Source of the DNA: Pseudomonadota bacterium
GTDB lineage: Bacteria; Pseudomonadota; Gammaproteobacteria; Steroidobacterales; Steroidobacteraceae
DNA: 64,000 nt
NCBI GenBank assembly: GCA_016703895.1
Contig: JADJBE010000001.1
Location: forward strand, 807,501-871,500
Direction: 5' to 3'
Below, one piece after another: positions 8,026 through 17,230 of this stretch (positions are counted from its first letter, which is position 1; each line of letters opens with the position of its first letter). The notes beneath the pieces were generated by a model that was not told where the DNA came from, made no database searches, and saw only the letters and a list, made by a program, of their open reading frames with translations. The position numbers and the translations under genes were made by a program.

Positions 8026-9207
8026 ATGACGCCACTGGCCGTGACCGCCTGGACGGCGACTAGCGCCGCCGGCGCTGGTCGCAGCGAACTGTTGGCCGCG
8101 CTGCGCGAGCGTCGTTCTGGCCTCAGCATCAACGACTTTGGCGCAACACCGCTGCCAACCTGGATTGGTCGCGTTGCCGGTGTTGAAACCCAGACACTGC
8201 CGGAGGCGCTGCTACCGTGGGACTGTCGCAACAATCGATTGGCTTGGCTGGGCTTGCAGGCCGATGGCTTCCTGCAGCGCGCTGCGGCAGCACGCGAGCG
8301 CTACGGTGCCGATCGTATCGCCCTCGTGGTCGGCACCTCGACCTCGAGCATCGGCGCCAGCGAGGAGGCTTACGCGCGACTGGATGCGAACGGCCACTTT
8401 CCCGCGGATCTGCAGCGCCCCGTAGTACACACGCAGCACTCGCTGGGTGACTTCTTGCAGCACGCACTGGGACTGAGCGGATACGCATTGACTGTCGCCA
8501 CGGCGTGCTCGTCGAGCGCAAAAGTGTTCGCCCAAGCAGAGCGTCTGATCGCGGCTGGCATCGCCGATGCGGCGATCGTTGGCGGTGTCGACTCGCTGTG
8601 CGGTAGCGTCTTGTTTGGTTTCAATTCGCTCGAATTGATCTCAGCGGATCCCTGTCGGCCCTTTGACGCCGCGCGGCGCGGCATCAACATCGGCGAAGCA
8701 GCCGGATTCGCGCTACTCGAGAAGAGCGGTAGTGGCCCCTGGTTGTTAGGCTATGGCGAATCGAGCGACGCGCACCATATGTCCTCCCCTCATCCGGATG
8801 GCCTTGGTGCGCGCCTCGCTATCGAGGCCGCGCTGGAGCGTGCGGAACTACCAGCCGCGGCAGTGGACTACATCAACCTGCACGGCACTGCCAGCCAGAA
8901 GAACGACGAGATCGAGGCGCGGGTCGTCGCCGACATATTCGAACCTGCGGTCCACGCCAGCTCGACCAAAGGCTGGACTGGCCACACGCTGGGTGCGGCC
9001 GGCATACTCGAGGCAGTGATTACCTTGTTAGCGGTCGAGAGTGGCGTATTGCCGGGTACACTCAATTCCCAGGCACTCGACGCCAACTGCGGCCCACAGA
9101 TCCGCCTCGAGAACGCAGCACGACCGATCGAAGTGGCGCTGAGCCATTCGTTCGGCTTCGGCGGCAGTAATTGCGTGCTCGCGTTTGGCAACTCGCGGCC
9201 ACACTGA
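8026..9207 (+). CDS. beta-ketoacyl-ACP synthase, second of the cluster
   Basis: A 393-residue ketosynthase with active-site Cys161 in VATACSSSAKV, the first His in INLHGTASQKNDE and the second in KGWTGHTLGAAGILE, so the triad is complete. The ATG at 8026 is chosen because the longer open frame upstream overlaps the preceding gene and does not look like a ketosynthase N-terminus. It is followed 15 bases later by a ketosynthase-like protein without the Cys, a KS/chain-length-factor arrangement known from aryl-polyene synthases. Confidence 0.92.
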   Translation: MTPLAVTAWTATSAAGAGRSELLAALRERRSGLSINDFGATPLPTWIGRVAGVETQTLPEALLPWDCRNNRLAWLGLQADGFLQRAAAARERYGADRIALVVGTSTSSIGASEEAYARLDANGHFPADLQRPVVHTQHSLGDFLQHALGLSGYALTVATACSSSAKVFAQAERLIAAGIADAAIVGGVDSLCGSVLFGFNSLELISADPCRPFDAARRGINIGEAAGFALLEKSGSGPWLLGYGESSDAHHMSSPHPDGLGARLAIEAALERAELPAAAVDYINLHGTASQKNDEIEARVVADIFEPAVHASSTKGWTGHTLGAAGILEAVITLLAVESGVLPGTLNSQALDANCGPQIRLENAARPIEVALSHSFGFGGSNCVLAFGNSRPH

Positions 9208-9222
9208 GCTAGGGTCATCGCG

Positions 9223-10047
9223 ATGCGCCAGCGGATTTTCGTCGACGGGATTGCCTTCTGGTCGCCACAGCTACCGAGCTGGGAGCACGCCCGCGCTGCG
9301 TGCAACGGTGACTACAGACCGCCAACCACTGCCGCAGCTAGACCCACACCGACTCTGCTGGCACCCACCGAGCGCCGACGGGCGCCAGACTCGGTGGCGG
9401 TTGCGCTCGAGGTTGCCGCGCGCGCCTGCGAGCAGGCCGAGCTCGATCCGGCAACGCTGTGCAGCGTGTTCGCCTCCACCCACGGAGACCTGGCGGTCAC
9501 CGATTCGGTGTGCGAGACACTCGCCAAGACACCGCTCCTGACCTCGCCGACCAAGTTCCACAATTCAGTCCACAATGCGGCGGCAGGGTATTGGACTATC
9601 GGCGTCCAGTGCTTGCGGCCGTACACGGCTGTCAGCGCCTGGCACTACACTTTTGCAGCGGCATTGCTCGAAGCGGCAACCCAGGCGGTAGTACAGCAGG
9701 AGCCGATTCTTTACGTGGCCTACGACATTGCCGCGCGCGGTCCCCTCGGCACGATGGCGCAAAGCGCAGGCTTGTTAGGTACTGCGCTGGTACTGGCTCC
9801 CGGCCCGTCCAACACAACCATCGCGCAGCTCGACTGGTTCACGCGCCACAATGCAGCGCTCACAGCCACGGCCAGTGATTCGCCGCTGACGCCGATTTTG
9901 GCTGGTAATGCGATGCACGGTTGCTTGCCGCTGTTAGAAGCTCTGGCGGCAGGCAGTCACCGCAACCTGTCTTTGGCCGTATCTGCACAGCTCGAGCTGG
10001 CGCTTGAATTACGGCCTCACAACGGTGAGAACACACAAACGCCATGA
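9223..10047 (+). CDS. ketosynthase-like chain length factor
   Basis: This 274-residue protein resembles the N-terminal half of a ketosynthase and matches the beta-ketoacyl synthase chain-length-factor proteins of aryl-polyene clusters. Where the active-site Cys would be it reads TAVSAWHYTF, with no Cys, and there is no C-terminal half with the second His. It probably forms a heterodimer with the ketosynthase at 8026 and helps set chain length. It overlaps the halogenase start by 4 bases (ATGA). Confidence 0.85.
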   Translation: MRQRIFVDGIAFWSPQLPSWEHARAACNGDYRPPTTAAARPTPTLLAPTERRRAPDSVAVALEVAARACEQAELDPATLCSVFASTHGDLAVTDSVCETLAKTPLLTSPTKFHNSVHNAAAGYWTIGVQCLRPYTAVSAWHYTFAAALLEAATQAVVQQEPILYVAYDIAARGPLGTMAQSAGLLGTALVLAPGPSNTTIAQLDWFTRHNAALTATASDSPLTPILAGNAMHGCLPLLEALAAGSHRNLSLAVSAQLELALELRPHNGENTQTP

Positions 10048-11702
10048 CAGTCGACGTAGCAATATTGGGTGGCGGTCTCGCGGGCCTGACACTTGCCATA
10101 CAACTCAAGCGACGGTTGCCCGCACTCGAGATCGTCGTGCTCGAACGGCGGCAGCATCCGGTACCCCACGCTATTCACAAGGTGGGTGAGTCATCGGTGG
10201 AGATTGCGGCAGAATATTTCGCCAATGAGCTCGGCCTGAAAGAGCATCTGACCCAGTTCCAGTTGCCAAAGTTCGGCTTCCGGTTTTTCTTCTCGGACGG
10301 TCGGATGGACTTCGATGCGGTCACGGAACTCGGACCGAGCCGGCATTTAGCCGTGCCCAGCTATCAAATTGACCGCGGCATATTCGAAAACTTCCTCGGC
10401 GTGCACGCATTGCGTCTCGGCATCGGCTTTGTCGATGCCGCCAATGTAACAAGTGTTGCAATCAATGGCCGCGACCAATTGCATCGGCTCGCCTACACCC
10501 GTAACGATGTTGCCGAGCAAGTCGACTGCCGCTGGCTGGTGGACGCAAGCGGCCGGGCCCAACTGCTGAAGCGCAAACTTGGCTTGCAGCTCGACAACGC
10601 ACACGATGTGAATGCGGTGTGGTTTCGTGTCGGTAGTAAGATCGACGTGAACGAGTGGTCCAACGACGAGGCGTGGCTGGCCCGCTGCCAGCCACGTTCG
10701 CGCTGGCTGTCGACCAACCATCTGGTCGGCGAAGGCTACTGGGTGTGGTTGATCCCTTTGGCGTCAGGCTCGCATTCAGTGGGAATTGTCGCGGATCCAA
10801 AAATCCATCCGCTCAAGAGCATAAATACTTTCGAGCGGGCATTGGCATGGTTGCAGACGCATCAGCCGCGCCTCGCGGCTGATTTACAGGGTAAGCGTGA
10901 GCTGCTGCAGGATTTTGCATTCTTTCGCAAGTTCTCGTACGGCGCCAAGCAGGTGTTCGGCAGCGAACGCTGGGCGATTACCGGTGAAGCGGGTGTATTC
11001 CTCGATCCGTTTTATTCACCAGGTAGCGATTTTATCGCTATCAGCAACACCTACATCACCGAGCTGATCAGCAAGGAAACTGCCGGCGAACACATAGCGC
11101 CTTACGTGAAGCTCTATGAGCAGATGTACTTGTCGTTCTACGACAGCATGCTGCCGCTCTATCTGGATCAATATCGGATCTTTGGTGATCCGCGCGTGTT
11201 ACCCGTCAAGGTGCTGTGGGACTACACGTACTACTGGGGCATCTTGTGTCAGTTGTTTTATCAGCGCCGACTCGCTGATATCGGTGTGTTAGGCGGTCTG
11301 CGCGCGGAACTCGGCAATGCCTTAGCGCTCAACAAGGCTATCCAAACCCTGCTGCGGTCCTGGTCCTTGGTTAGCAGTAAGCCCAACCACCCGGTGATGT
11401 TGGATCAAGCGCAGCTGGCCTGGTTTGCTGCACTCAATCGTAGCCTGTTGGATCAACTGGACGGCCCGGCGCTGAGCCAGCGCATCCGCGCGAACGTCGC
11501 ACAGATGCAAGCGCTGGCGCGCGAGATCCTCACGGCAGCACGCGCGGACAGTGCCAATATCGACGCCAGCGAACTGCTCCATACGTTGGGAGATCAGGGC
11601 AGCTCGCCGTCGGGCGTTCCTGCGCGTTTGTTGTTTGCTGCAGCAATTACTGCAGCTCGGCCCGTAGCCAGCAGTTCTCCACCATGCAGCACGGTGAACT
11701 GA
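10044..11702 (+). CDS. FAD-dependent tryptophan-halogenase-family protein
   Basis: A 552-residue flavoprotein. It has the FAD-binding AILGGGLAGLTLA at the N-terminus, the KVGESSVE block that holds the Lys typical of flavin halogenases, and YWVWLIPL, which matches the WxWxIP halogenase signature. A second FAD-contact segment reads ITGEAGVFLDPFYSPG. Xanthomonadins are brominated, so this enzyme probably halogenates the aryl polyene; the halogen cannot be predicted. It is the last gene of the second operon. Its 3' end overlaps the convergent dehydratase by 109 bases; the final 30 or so residues look low in complexity and may be a non-conserved extension. Confidence 0.85.
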   Translation: MTVDVAILGGGLAGLTLAIQLKRRLPALEIVVLERRQHPVPHAIHKVGESSVEIAAEYFANELGLKEHLTQFQLPKFGFRFFFSDGRMDFDAVTELGPSRHLAVPSYQIDRGIFENFLGVHALRLGIGFVDAANVTSVAINGRDQLHRLAYTRNDVAEQVDCRWLVDASGRAQLLKRKLGLQLDNAHDVNAVWFRVGSKIDVNEWSNDEAWLARCQPRSRWLSTNHLVGEGYWVWLIPLASGSHSVGIVADPKIHPLKSINTFERALAWLQTHQPRLAADLQGKRELLQDFAFFRKFSYGAKQVFGSERWAITGEAGVFLDPFYSPGSDFIAISNTYITELISKETAGEHIAPYVKLYEQMYLSFYDSMLPLYLDQYRIFGDPRVLPVKVLWDYTYYWGILCQLFYQRRLADIGVLGGLRAELGNALALNKAIQTLLRSWSLVSSKPNHPVMLDQAQLAWFAALNRSLLDQLDGPALSQRIRANVAQMQALAREILTAARADSANIDASELLHTLGDQGSSPSGVPARLLFAAAITAARPVASSSPPCSTVN

Positions 11703-12079
11703 TACTGCCAGCTCGCCGGCTGCACTAATAGGCTCTCGGCTCGTACTACCAACTCACCCGAATACGTTTCGAAGAAGTCGCAGTTCAACTGCACCGCTCG
11801 CAGTGACACCAACAGTCCAGGTTGTGCGGGCACACCGCGCTGCAAGCCCAGCAGGCCACCGTGGATTGCCATCGCTTGCGCCCCGTATTCACATAGATGG
11901 ATCGCCCGCAGGCGACCATCGCTGGCCAGCGGATGCGGTACCCGGAGGTGCGATAGCGTGCGCGCCTCGAGGGCCTCGTCCGACCAGCCACAGACACGGT
12001 CGAGCAGGCACATGCTGCCTTGGTGCGGAATCAGCGCCAGGATCTCCGCCCGAGTGAGCGTCTGCGCCACCGTGTTCAT
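11594..12079 (-). CDS. 3-hydroxyacyl-ACP dehydratase-like hotdog protein
   Basis: A 161-residue hotdog-fold protein with the FabZ/ApeP-type opening IPHQGSMCLLDRV and a long central helix (HLCEYGAQAMAIHGGLL). It would dehydrate 3-hydroxyacyl-ACP to build the conjugated double bonds. It is the last gene of the minus-strand operon 17007-11594. Its start overlaps the exporter stop by 4 bases, and its 3' end overlaps the convergent halogenase. Confidence 0.82.
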   Translation of the reverse strand: MNTVAQTLTRAEILALIPHQGSMCLLDRVCGWSDEALEARTLSHLRVPHPLASDGRLRAIHLCEYGAQAMAIHGGLLGLQRGVPAQPGLLVSLRAVQLNCDFFETYSGELVVRAESLLVQPASWQYQFTVLHGGELLATGRAAVIAAANNKRAGTPDGELP

Positions 12080-14433
12080 CGTGTGGTATTCAAAGGACTG
12101 CCACGGCGGCGACTGATCAGCAGCGCCAGCAGGAAGTTACATGCGACACCGACCGCGACGGTTACACCGATCGATCGCAGTACCGGCACGCTGGAGCTCG
12201 CCAGCAGAACAAACACCAACCACGTTGAGGCAACGCACAGCAACACGGCATGCAGCGTGCGGCGCTGATCGCTCGCGTCGGTCGAGGTGTGCTCGAAGAA
12301 CAATGCGTAGTCGAGGCCCAGTCCGGCGGCCAGTGCCAGCGCTACCAGGTGGAACAAACCCAGCGAGATACCCGCGACCTGCAGCACGGCCACGGTCACC
12401 AAGGTCGTGACCAACATCGGCGTCAACACGCGCCAGGCGCGGCTGGTACTGCGCAGGGTGAACGCGATGACCAGCATCAAGAGCAAGCTCGCAATGCCCA
12501 GGCTCTTGATGATATGGCCGCGCTGCCGTGCAACGAGCGTCTCGGACGCCCGCTTCATATCGATCACCGCGATATCTTCCCCTGCCCCGGCAAACGCGCC
12601 TATCAGGGCAGCCGGATCGCGCACCTGATTAAAGGTTGTTACACCGACCCAGCGTGACTCGCGTTCGAACAGCATACCGCCCACGCGTAACTCCAGCGGC
12701 GTGCCAGCGAGATCAGCAATAGTCAGCGGGAGCAACTGGCGCGCTGCTGCTATGTCAGCCTCAAAAGACTGGAAAGCATCGCGCGCAAACGGTAGCTCCC
12801 CGGTCGCGTTGGCGAGCGCTGCTTGCAGTGTCGCGGCGTCCGGCAGAGCGTCTCGTCGAGCCAACTGCACCGCCCGACTGGGCAGGTATCGGGTCGCGTT
12901 GTCAAAACCTGCTATCACTTGATCGCGCAGCAGCGATTCTAGTATCGCGGTTTGCCGCTCGGTGGCTGCGAGTACCGCGGGCGCTGAGGACCCATGGATG
13001 ACCAGAAGGTAGCGGACATCGGGCGCACCCAGCTCACGCCGTAACGCGGTGTCTTCGCGCAACAACTCGGCTGGCACGGGAGTCAGCTTCGATAAGTCGT
13101 TTTCCCATAGCGGCGTACGGCTGGTCGCCACTGCACCAACCGACACCAGCACCAGGATCACGGCTGGCCACACCGGTCGCGGCAAACCATGCAGCCACTG
13201 TGCCAGACGAGCAAAGCCACCTTGCGCGCTACGATCGTGTGCGTCGGCTGGCAACAGGCGCGGCAACAGATAGCGAGTCGTGAAACCCGCTGTTAGCAAA
13301 CCGGCCACCGTAAACCAAGCCAACTGCGCCAGGCCTGTAACACCTGCAACGAGAAACGCGAGGTAGGCAATGCAGGTGCTGGCTACACCCGTGATCATCG
13401 GACGCCAGATTCGTCTGGCCGTGGCGGTAGCCGCTTCGCCGGGCCGTCGATGACTAAACAAATGGATCGGGTAGTCTTGCGCCATGCCTAACAAGGTGAA
13501 GCCGAATGCCAGTGTAATGCCGTGCACGGTGCCAAAAGCCGCCGTCACCGTTGCCAGCCCAACCAATGCGGCGCTCAAGAGCGGCAAAAGCCCCACTAGC
13601 ACCACGCGCCAGTCGCGGTACGCCAGCAACAGGAGCAACGCGATCCCCATTGATGCCAGCAGTCCGCGACTACTGGCCTCACCACTGACCCGGCGTTGCA
13701 TCAGTACGGCGAACGCGCCAGGCCCGCTGACTGTCAATGACGCCGTGGAGTTCCCCCGGATCTGCTCGAACGTACGTTCCAGGGTTGCAATAGCAGCGGC
13801 TTGCCGCGGCGGGTCGAAGGCAGCCGCTGCCGTCTCAGCCACCAACATTGCGGTTCGACCAGTGGCATCGAACCAGACACCGTGCAGACGCTGCGGCTCC
13901 TGCGCCGGCAGCCAGGCTTCCGCTAGCTGCAGAGTCTCGAGGGTGGGATCCCGAGCGACCCACTGTTCGATGGCGCCGGCAGCCGGTGATGTCAGATCGC
14001 GCAGCCGTTCCGTCAAAGTCTCTCGCAACGCTTTCGCATCGAACGCACCGCGCGTCGCTGCGTCGGTCAGCAGATATCGATAGGGGAGGAGGCGCTCAGG
14101 AATTGAATCGCGATCAGTATCGCCATTGGCAACCAAGGTGAAGGCGGCTGGCTGTTGCCGGTTGTGTTCATCGAGAGCCGACGCGAGTTCAATGGAAAGC
14201 TGCGCGAGGCGAGTCGGCTCGTCGCCGCGCACGGCCAGCAGCAACAGGCGGGAGCCGGGACTCTCGCCAATCTCCTGCAGCAGAAATCTTTCCTCTGCAT
14301 TGCTGGCCTGAGGCATGAACAGCCGCAAGTCGGTGCCTATCGTCAGCGTGCGCTGAATCCAGACGCCGAGGATTGCCAGCGCAACTAACCAGAGCGTCAG
14401 CAGAAGCGCACGCTGCTTCAAAGTGCGGTCCAT
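12076..14433 (-). CDS. MMPL/RND-family exporter
   Basis: A 785-residue inner-membrane protein with two halves, each with one N-terminal helix, a large periplasmic loop and a bundle of five helices. Helix segments include LLASMGIALLLLLA and the conserved FGFTLLGMAQDYPIHLF in the first half, and LVALALAAGLGLDYALFFEH in the second. The GMAQDY and GLGLDY motifs correspond to the proton-relay helix (GxxxDY) of MMPL transporters. In aryl-polyene and xanthomonadin clusters this transporter is thought to move the lipid-linked pigment toward the outer membrane. Confidence 0.92.
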   Translation of the reverse strand: MDRTLKQRALLLTLWLVALAILGVWIQRTLTIGTDLRLFMPQASNAEERFLLQEIGESPGSRLLLLAVRGDEPTRLAQLSIELASALDEHNRQQPAAFTLVANGDTDRDSIPERLLPYRYLLTDAATRGAFDAKALRETLTERLRDLTSPAAGAIEQWVARDPTLETLQLAEAWLPAQEPQRLHGVWFDATGRTAMLVAETAAAAFDPPRQAAAIATLERTFEQIRGNSTASLTVSGPGAFAVLMQRRVSGEASSRGLLASMGIALLLLLAYRDWRVVLVGLLPLLSAALVGLATVTAAFGTVHGITLAFGFTLLGMAQDYPIHLFSHRRPGEAATATARRIWRPMITGVASTCIAYLAFLVAGVTGLAQLAWFTVAGLLTAGFTTRYLLPRLLPADAHDRSAQGGFARLAQWLHGLPRPVWPAVILVLVSVGAVATSRTPLWENDLSKLTPVPAELLREDTALRRELGAPDVRYLLVIHGSSAPAVLAATERQTAILESLLRDQVIAGFDNATRYLPSRAVQLARRDALPDAATLQAALANATGELPFARDAFQSFEADIAAARQLLPLTIADLAGTPLELRVGGMLFERESRWVGVTTFNQVRDPAALIGAFAGAGEDIAVIDMKRASETLVARQRGHIIKSLGIASLLLMLVIAFTLRSTSRAWRVLTPMLVTTLVTVAVLQVAGISLGLFHLVALALAAGLGLDYALFFEHTSTDASDQRRTLHAVLLCVASTWLVFVLLASSSVPVLRSIGVTVAVGVACNFLLALLISRRRGSPLNTTR

Positions 14434-14452
14434 GGGGTCAGTGCCAGACGCC

Positions 14453-15097
14453 TTAGCTGCCGGCGCAGATAGCGTCTAGACTGTCGCGCGTGACGCGCTG
14501 CGGCAGTTCTCTTGTAGCCAGCGTCCCTAACAACAAGACGCTCGCGCTACGGCCTGCGTCGGCGAGCGTCAGGCAGTGGGGCTCGGCGGCAGCGCCGGTC
14601 ACCAGGATCGACTTGATCCGTCGCGCCAACCGCGGGTTGCGCGGTGTCAGACTCAAGCGCCAACCACGGTCGTCACCCTCCAGCCGCACGTTGAACCCCG
14701 CTTCAAGGCCGGCGGAGTCGCCACCCACCAGCGCGCGAAACGCAGCTAACAACGCTTCGAGTTCCGGGGCGCGTTGTAGCGAGAACTGCCGCTGCTTACC
14801 GTCTCTGTCGATCAAGACACGGTTGCGATTGATCGTGGTCGTTTCAACAAACGGCTGTGCCACGCGACGCAGCAGCTGGCCGTTGACGGCAATCTCGAGT
14901 ACGCCACGTACGACGACTGGTTCGGTGAGCATGGTCGAGAACCGCAGTTCCTGGAACGGTGTCGCTGCGGGCAATGGCCGAGCCAGACGCGCGACGAGCG
15001 TCGCCGAATCGACGGCGTCAGCGGCGATTGACGGCGGTGTGCTGATCGCCATCGCCAGCAGGACGGTCGCGATGGTCAGATGATGCCGCTTCTCCAT
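14453..15097 (-). CDS. LolA-like periplasmic lipoprotein carrier of the pigment cluster
   Basis: A 214-residue exported protein with a Sec signal (MEKRHHLTIATVLLAMA, cleavage after SIAA). The mature region resembles LolA-like proteins of aryl-polyene clusters: PFQELRFSTMLTEPVVVRG at the start and a half-barrel pattern of alternating strands. It probably shields the hydrophobic pigment or its carrier in the periplasm, working with the MMPL exporter. The ATG at 15097 was chosen to give the signal peptide at the N-terminus; this overlaps the upstream acyltransferase by 80 bases. Confidence 0.8.
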   Translation of the reverse strand: MEKRHHLTIATVLLAMAISTPPSIAADAVDSATLVARLARPLPAATPFQELRFSTMLTEPVVVRGVLEIAVNGQLLRRVAQPFVETTTINRNRVLIDRDGKQRQFSLQRAPELEALLAAFRALVGGDSAGLEAGFNVRLEGDDRGWRLSLTPRNPRLARRIKSILVTGAAAEPHCLTLADAGRSASVLLLGTLATRELPQRVTRDSLDAICAGS

Positions 15098-15989
15098 GTG
15101 ACCAGAAATCATACAGGTTGAACCAATTGTAAGGCGCAAGTTGTGCGTAGTACGCCAACCGGTCGGCGTAATGCTGCGCCATGGCGGCCACGTTGCGCGC
15201 GCGATCGCGGCGCTCGAACTGCTGCGGCACCGGCACGCGCTCGAAGTACATCTCGTAACGCTTGCCGCCGCGAAACAAGCCGAACGCGACGATCAGCGGC
15301 ACTTTCAACACACCCGCCATCTGCCAAGGCGCAGCCGGTATCTCGGCTTTCGCGCCGAGGAAATCGACCGTGATGGCGCTGTTGCCAGGTCGCAGCCGAT
15401 CTCCAAGCGTCGCGACGATGCAATTGGCGTCGAGCGCCTCTTTCATCGCGAGTGCCAACGCGGGGCCCGCCTGGCGGGCGTTTAGAACCGTCTGCGCCAA
15501 CGCGGGATTCAGCCCGTTCAGCAGCGTCGAGATACCAGGGTTCTGTTCGACGTCGAGCAGAATGCGGATGCCGACTTCCGGTCGTTGCTGCGCGAGGACA
15601 CGCAGCGCATCGAAACTACCAAGATGCGCACTCACCAACAGGACACCGCGTCCCTCATCGAGAGCGGCGTGGAGTTGGTCGACGCCCGTGGTGCTGAGAT
15701 CAAAGCGGCGGAATTCCTCAGCCAGTAGGTAGAAGCGATCGACCGTGGAGCAGGTGACGTAGTGGAAGTTGTGGTAAATATCGCGGAGCCGGGCCGGTCT
15801 GCCGAGGGCGCGCGTCAGGAACTGTCGGGATGCGCGTCGCTCCGGTCCCCGTCGCAGCATGAAATACAGCGCAACGGGCCAAGAGAGCCACAGGACGCGC
15901 GTGCGGCCGAGGGTAAAGATGAGCCACCGCGCAACTCGCAAGGCGAATTGCCCACCAGCCTCGGGTCGCTCGCGCCAACTCACCGTCAT
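15018..15989 (-). CDS. LpxL/HtrB-family acyltransferase
   Basis: A 323-residue membrane-associated acyltransferase with the lipid A biosynthesis acyltransferase pattern: VSAHLGSFDALR (the HxxxxD-type block with His and Asp), then ATLGDRLRPGNSAITVDFLG, equivalent to the DQ-containing second block of LpxL. In aryl-polyene clusters such enzymes are proposed to link the aryl polyene to a glycerolipid. The last 25 residues are hydrophilic, overlap the LolA-like gene and may be non-functional. The start overlaps the dehydratase stop by 4 bases. Confidence 0.85.
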   Translation of the reverse strand: MTVSWRERPEAGGQFALRVARWLIFTLGRTRVLWLSWPVALYFMLRRGPERRASRQFLTRALGRPARLRDIYHNFHYVTCSTVDRFYLLAEEFRRFDLSTTGVDQLHAALDEGRGVLLVSAHLGSFDALRVLAQQRPEVGIRILLDVEQNPGISTLLNGLNPALAQTVLNARQAGPALALAMKEALDANCIVATLGDRLRPGNSAITVDFLGAKAEIPAAPWQMAGVLKVPLIVAFGLFRGGKRYEMYFERVPVPQQFERRDRARNVAAMAQHYADRLAYYAQLAPYNWFNLYDFWSHGEAASSDHRDRPAGDGDQHTAVNRR

Positions 15990-16333
15990 GACGTCGGCAG
16001 GGTACGTAAATGCAAGGTGCCACGCGCGACCGACGTACCCTGGTGGGCCAAGTCAAACAGGATGGCGTCGGCTCGGACTACCAGTGCTGCGTCCAGTACC
16101 ACGTCCGGCCCAACCGGCGTGATGAATTTGATCTGCGGTATGCCGTCGATCACCAGCGGCGCACCAAACCGTTCGGCGAGCGCATCGAGCAGTAACGACA
16201 CTAACAAGACGCCGGGCACGATGGGTTGCTGTGGAAAATGGCCCTCGAACACGAGATGCCCGGTCGGAACAGAAAAGCTCGTGTGCCAGGTCGTATCGGC
16301 GACCGTACCGTTCGCTTCTGGTGGTGCCCTCAT
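15986..16333 (-). CDS. 3-hydroxyacyl-ACP dehydratase (ApeI/FabA-FabZ-like)
   Basis: A compact 115-residue hotdog dehydratase with FSVPTGHLVFEGHFPQQPIV, in which the GHFPxxPxxPG motif bears the catalytic His; the following VPGVLLVSLLLDAL is the usual helix. It pairs with the dehydratase at 11594, as aryl-polyene synthases use two dehydratase subunits. The ATG at 16333 is chosen because the open frame further upstream is in an overlapping gene. It overlaps neighbours on both sides by 4 bases (ATGA). Confidence 0.88.
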   Translation of the reverse strand: MRAPPEANGTVADTTWHTSFSVPTGHLVFEGHFPQQPIVPGVLLVSLLLDALAERFGAPLVIDGIPQIKFITPVGPDVVLDAALVVRADAILFDLAHQGTSVARGTLHLRTLPTS

Positions 16334-17007
16334 GATCTTCCTGGTCTTGCGGAAGGTGTCACGAGCTGCGGTGCTGCGCGGACCATTTTCCGTAGGAACA
16401 CCGCTAGACTGTCGTGCGATTCCTCTGGGAAACGCAGACGCCGGTAGCCGAACTCCAACACAAAGAAGACGCCGAGGACGATGTAATTCAGTACGTTCGC
16501 GACGAGGGACCAAGTCGTGTGCTGCACCTGGAAGGCGGATTCGATACCCGCCTGGAACAGAATGCCGTCCGGCACGGCGACCAGCGCCAGCACCAGACTA
16601 ACGATCGACAGGCACAGCAGCAACACCGTCCAAGTGATGGTCAGGCGCCGTGCATAGCGTGCCACGTCAGGCGGCAGCGGCGAGTTTGCGTCTCGCAGGA
16701 CCGCGGCAAACTGCTGGATCAATGGCTGCCGACCCGCGTATAGCGTGCGCCCAAATACCCAGGCCAGCAGAGCCGGCAGCACCACTGGTGGCAGATACAG
16801 CGGCAGCCAAAGGCCGGCCGGCTCTCGTGCTAACAAGACGAGCGCGATGACTGACAGCAGTAGCGCAACCCATGCCCATAGCCTGCCGCGGCGTAGCCCC
16901 GGCAACAGCACCAGAGTGATCAGCAGCAAGGTGCCGGCCGCGGCCAGCAATGGGCTGTTGCGTAGGGTTGCAGCGTGCACGAGCGACGGGTAGGCGATGA
17001 CAGCCAT
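16330..17007 (-). CDS. COG4648-like membrane protein of aryl-polyene clusters
   Basis: A 225-residue integral membrane protein with about six hydrophobic helices, including LLAAAGTLLLITLVLL, WAWVALLLSVIALVLLA and ITWTVLLLCLSIVSLVLALV. Similar small membrane proteins sit next to the dehydratase or AMP ligase in aryl-polyene clusters; their biochemical role is unknown. It is the first gene of the minus-strand pigment operon. The start ATG at 17007 is taken because a long frame further upstream has no membrane-protein character and runs through the divergent promoter region. Confidence 0.75.
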   Translation of the reverse strand: MAVIAYPSLVHAATLRNSPLLAAAGTLLLITLVLLPGLRRGRLWAWVALLLSVIALVLLAREPAGLWLPLYLPPVVLPALLAWVFGRTLYAGRQPLIQQFAAVLRDANSPLPPDVARYARRLTITWTVLLLCLSIVSLVLALVAVPDGILFQAGIESAFQVQHTTWSLVANVLNYIVLGVFFVLEFGYRRLRFPEESHDSLAVFLRKMVRAAPQLVTPSARPGRS

Positions 17008-17230
17008 GATCGAACTCAGCGTCGCTAGCAAGTGTCTCACACTGCAGATTGTAGGCTGGTGCGTGCCGCCAGCGGTTGCGGAATCGCTAACTCGGCGCTC
17101 GGCACACGCTGAGGTTGACGTCCGTCGGCAACGATTCAAACTTGGGGGTACGACTAGGCGTTCGAATCGCCATCCAGGATCGCCAGCGCCGGATATCTCG
17201 CCCGTTGGAATTGCTGCAGAGGAGACTTGC

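Noticed and set aside
16997..17230. N-terminal extension of the SDR from 16997
   Set aside because: It crosses the divergent promoter region and would bury the signal peptide; ATG 17231 has a good ribosome-binding site.
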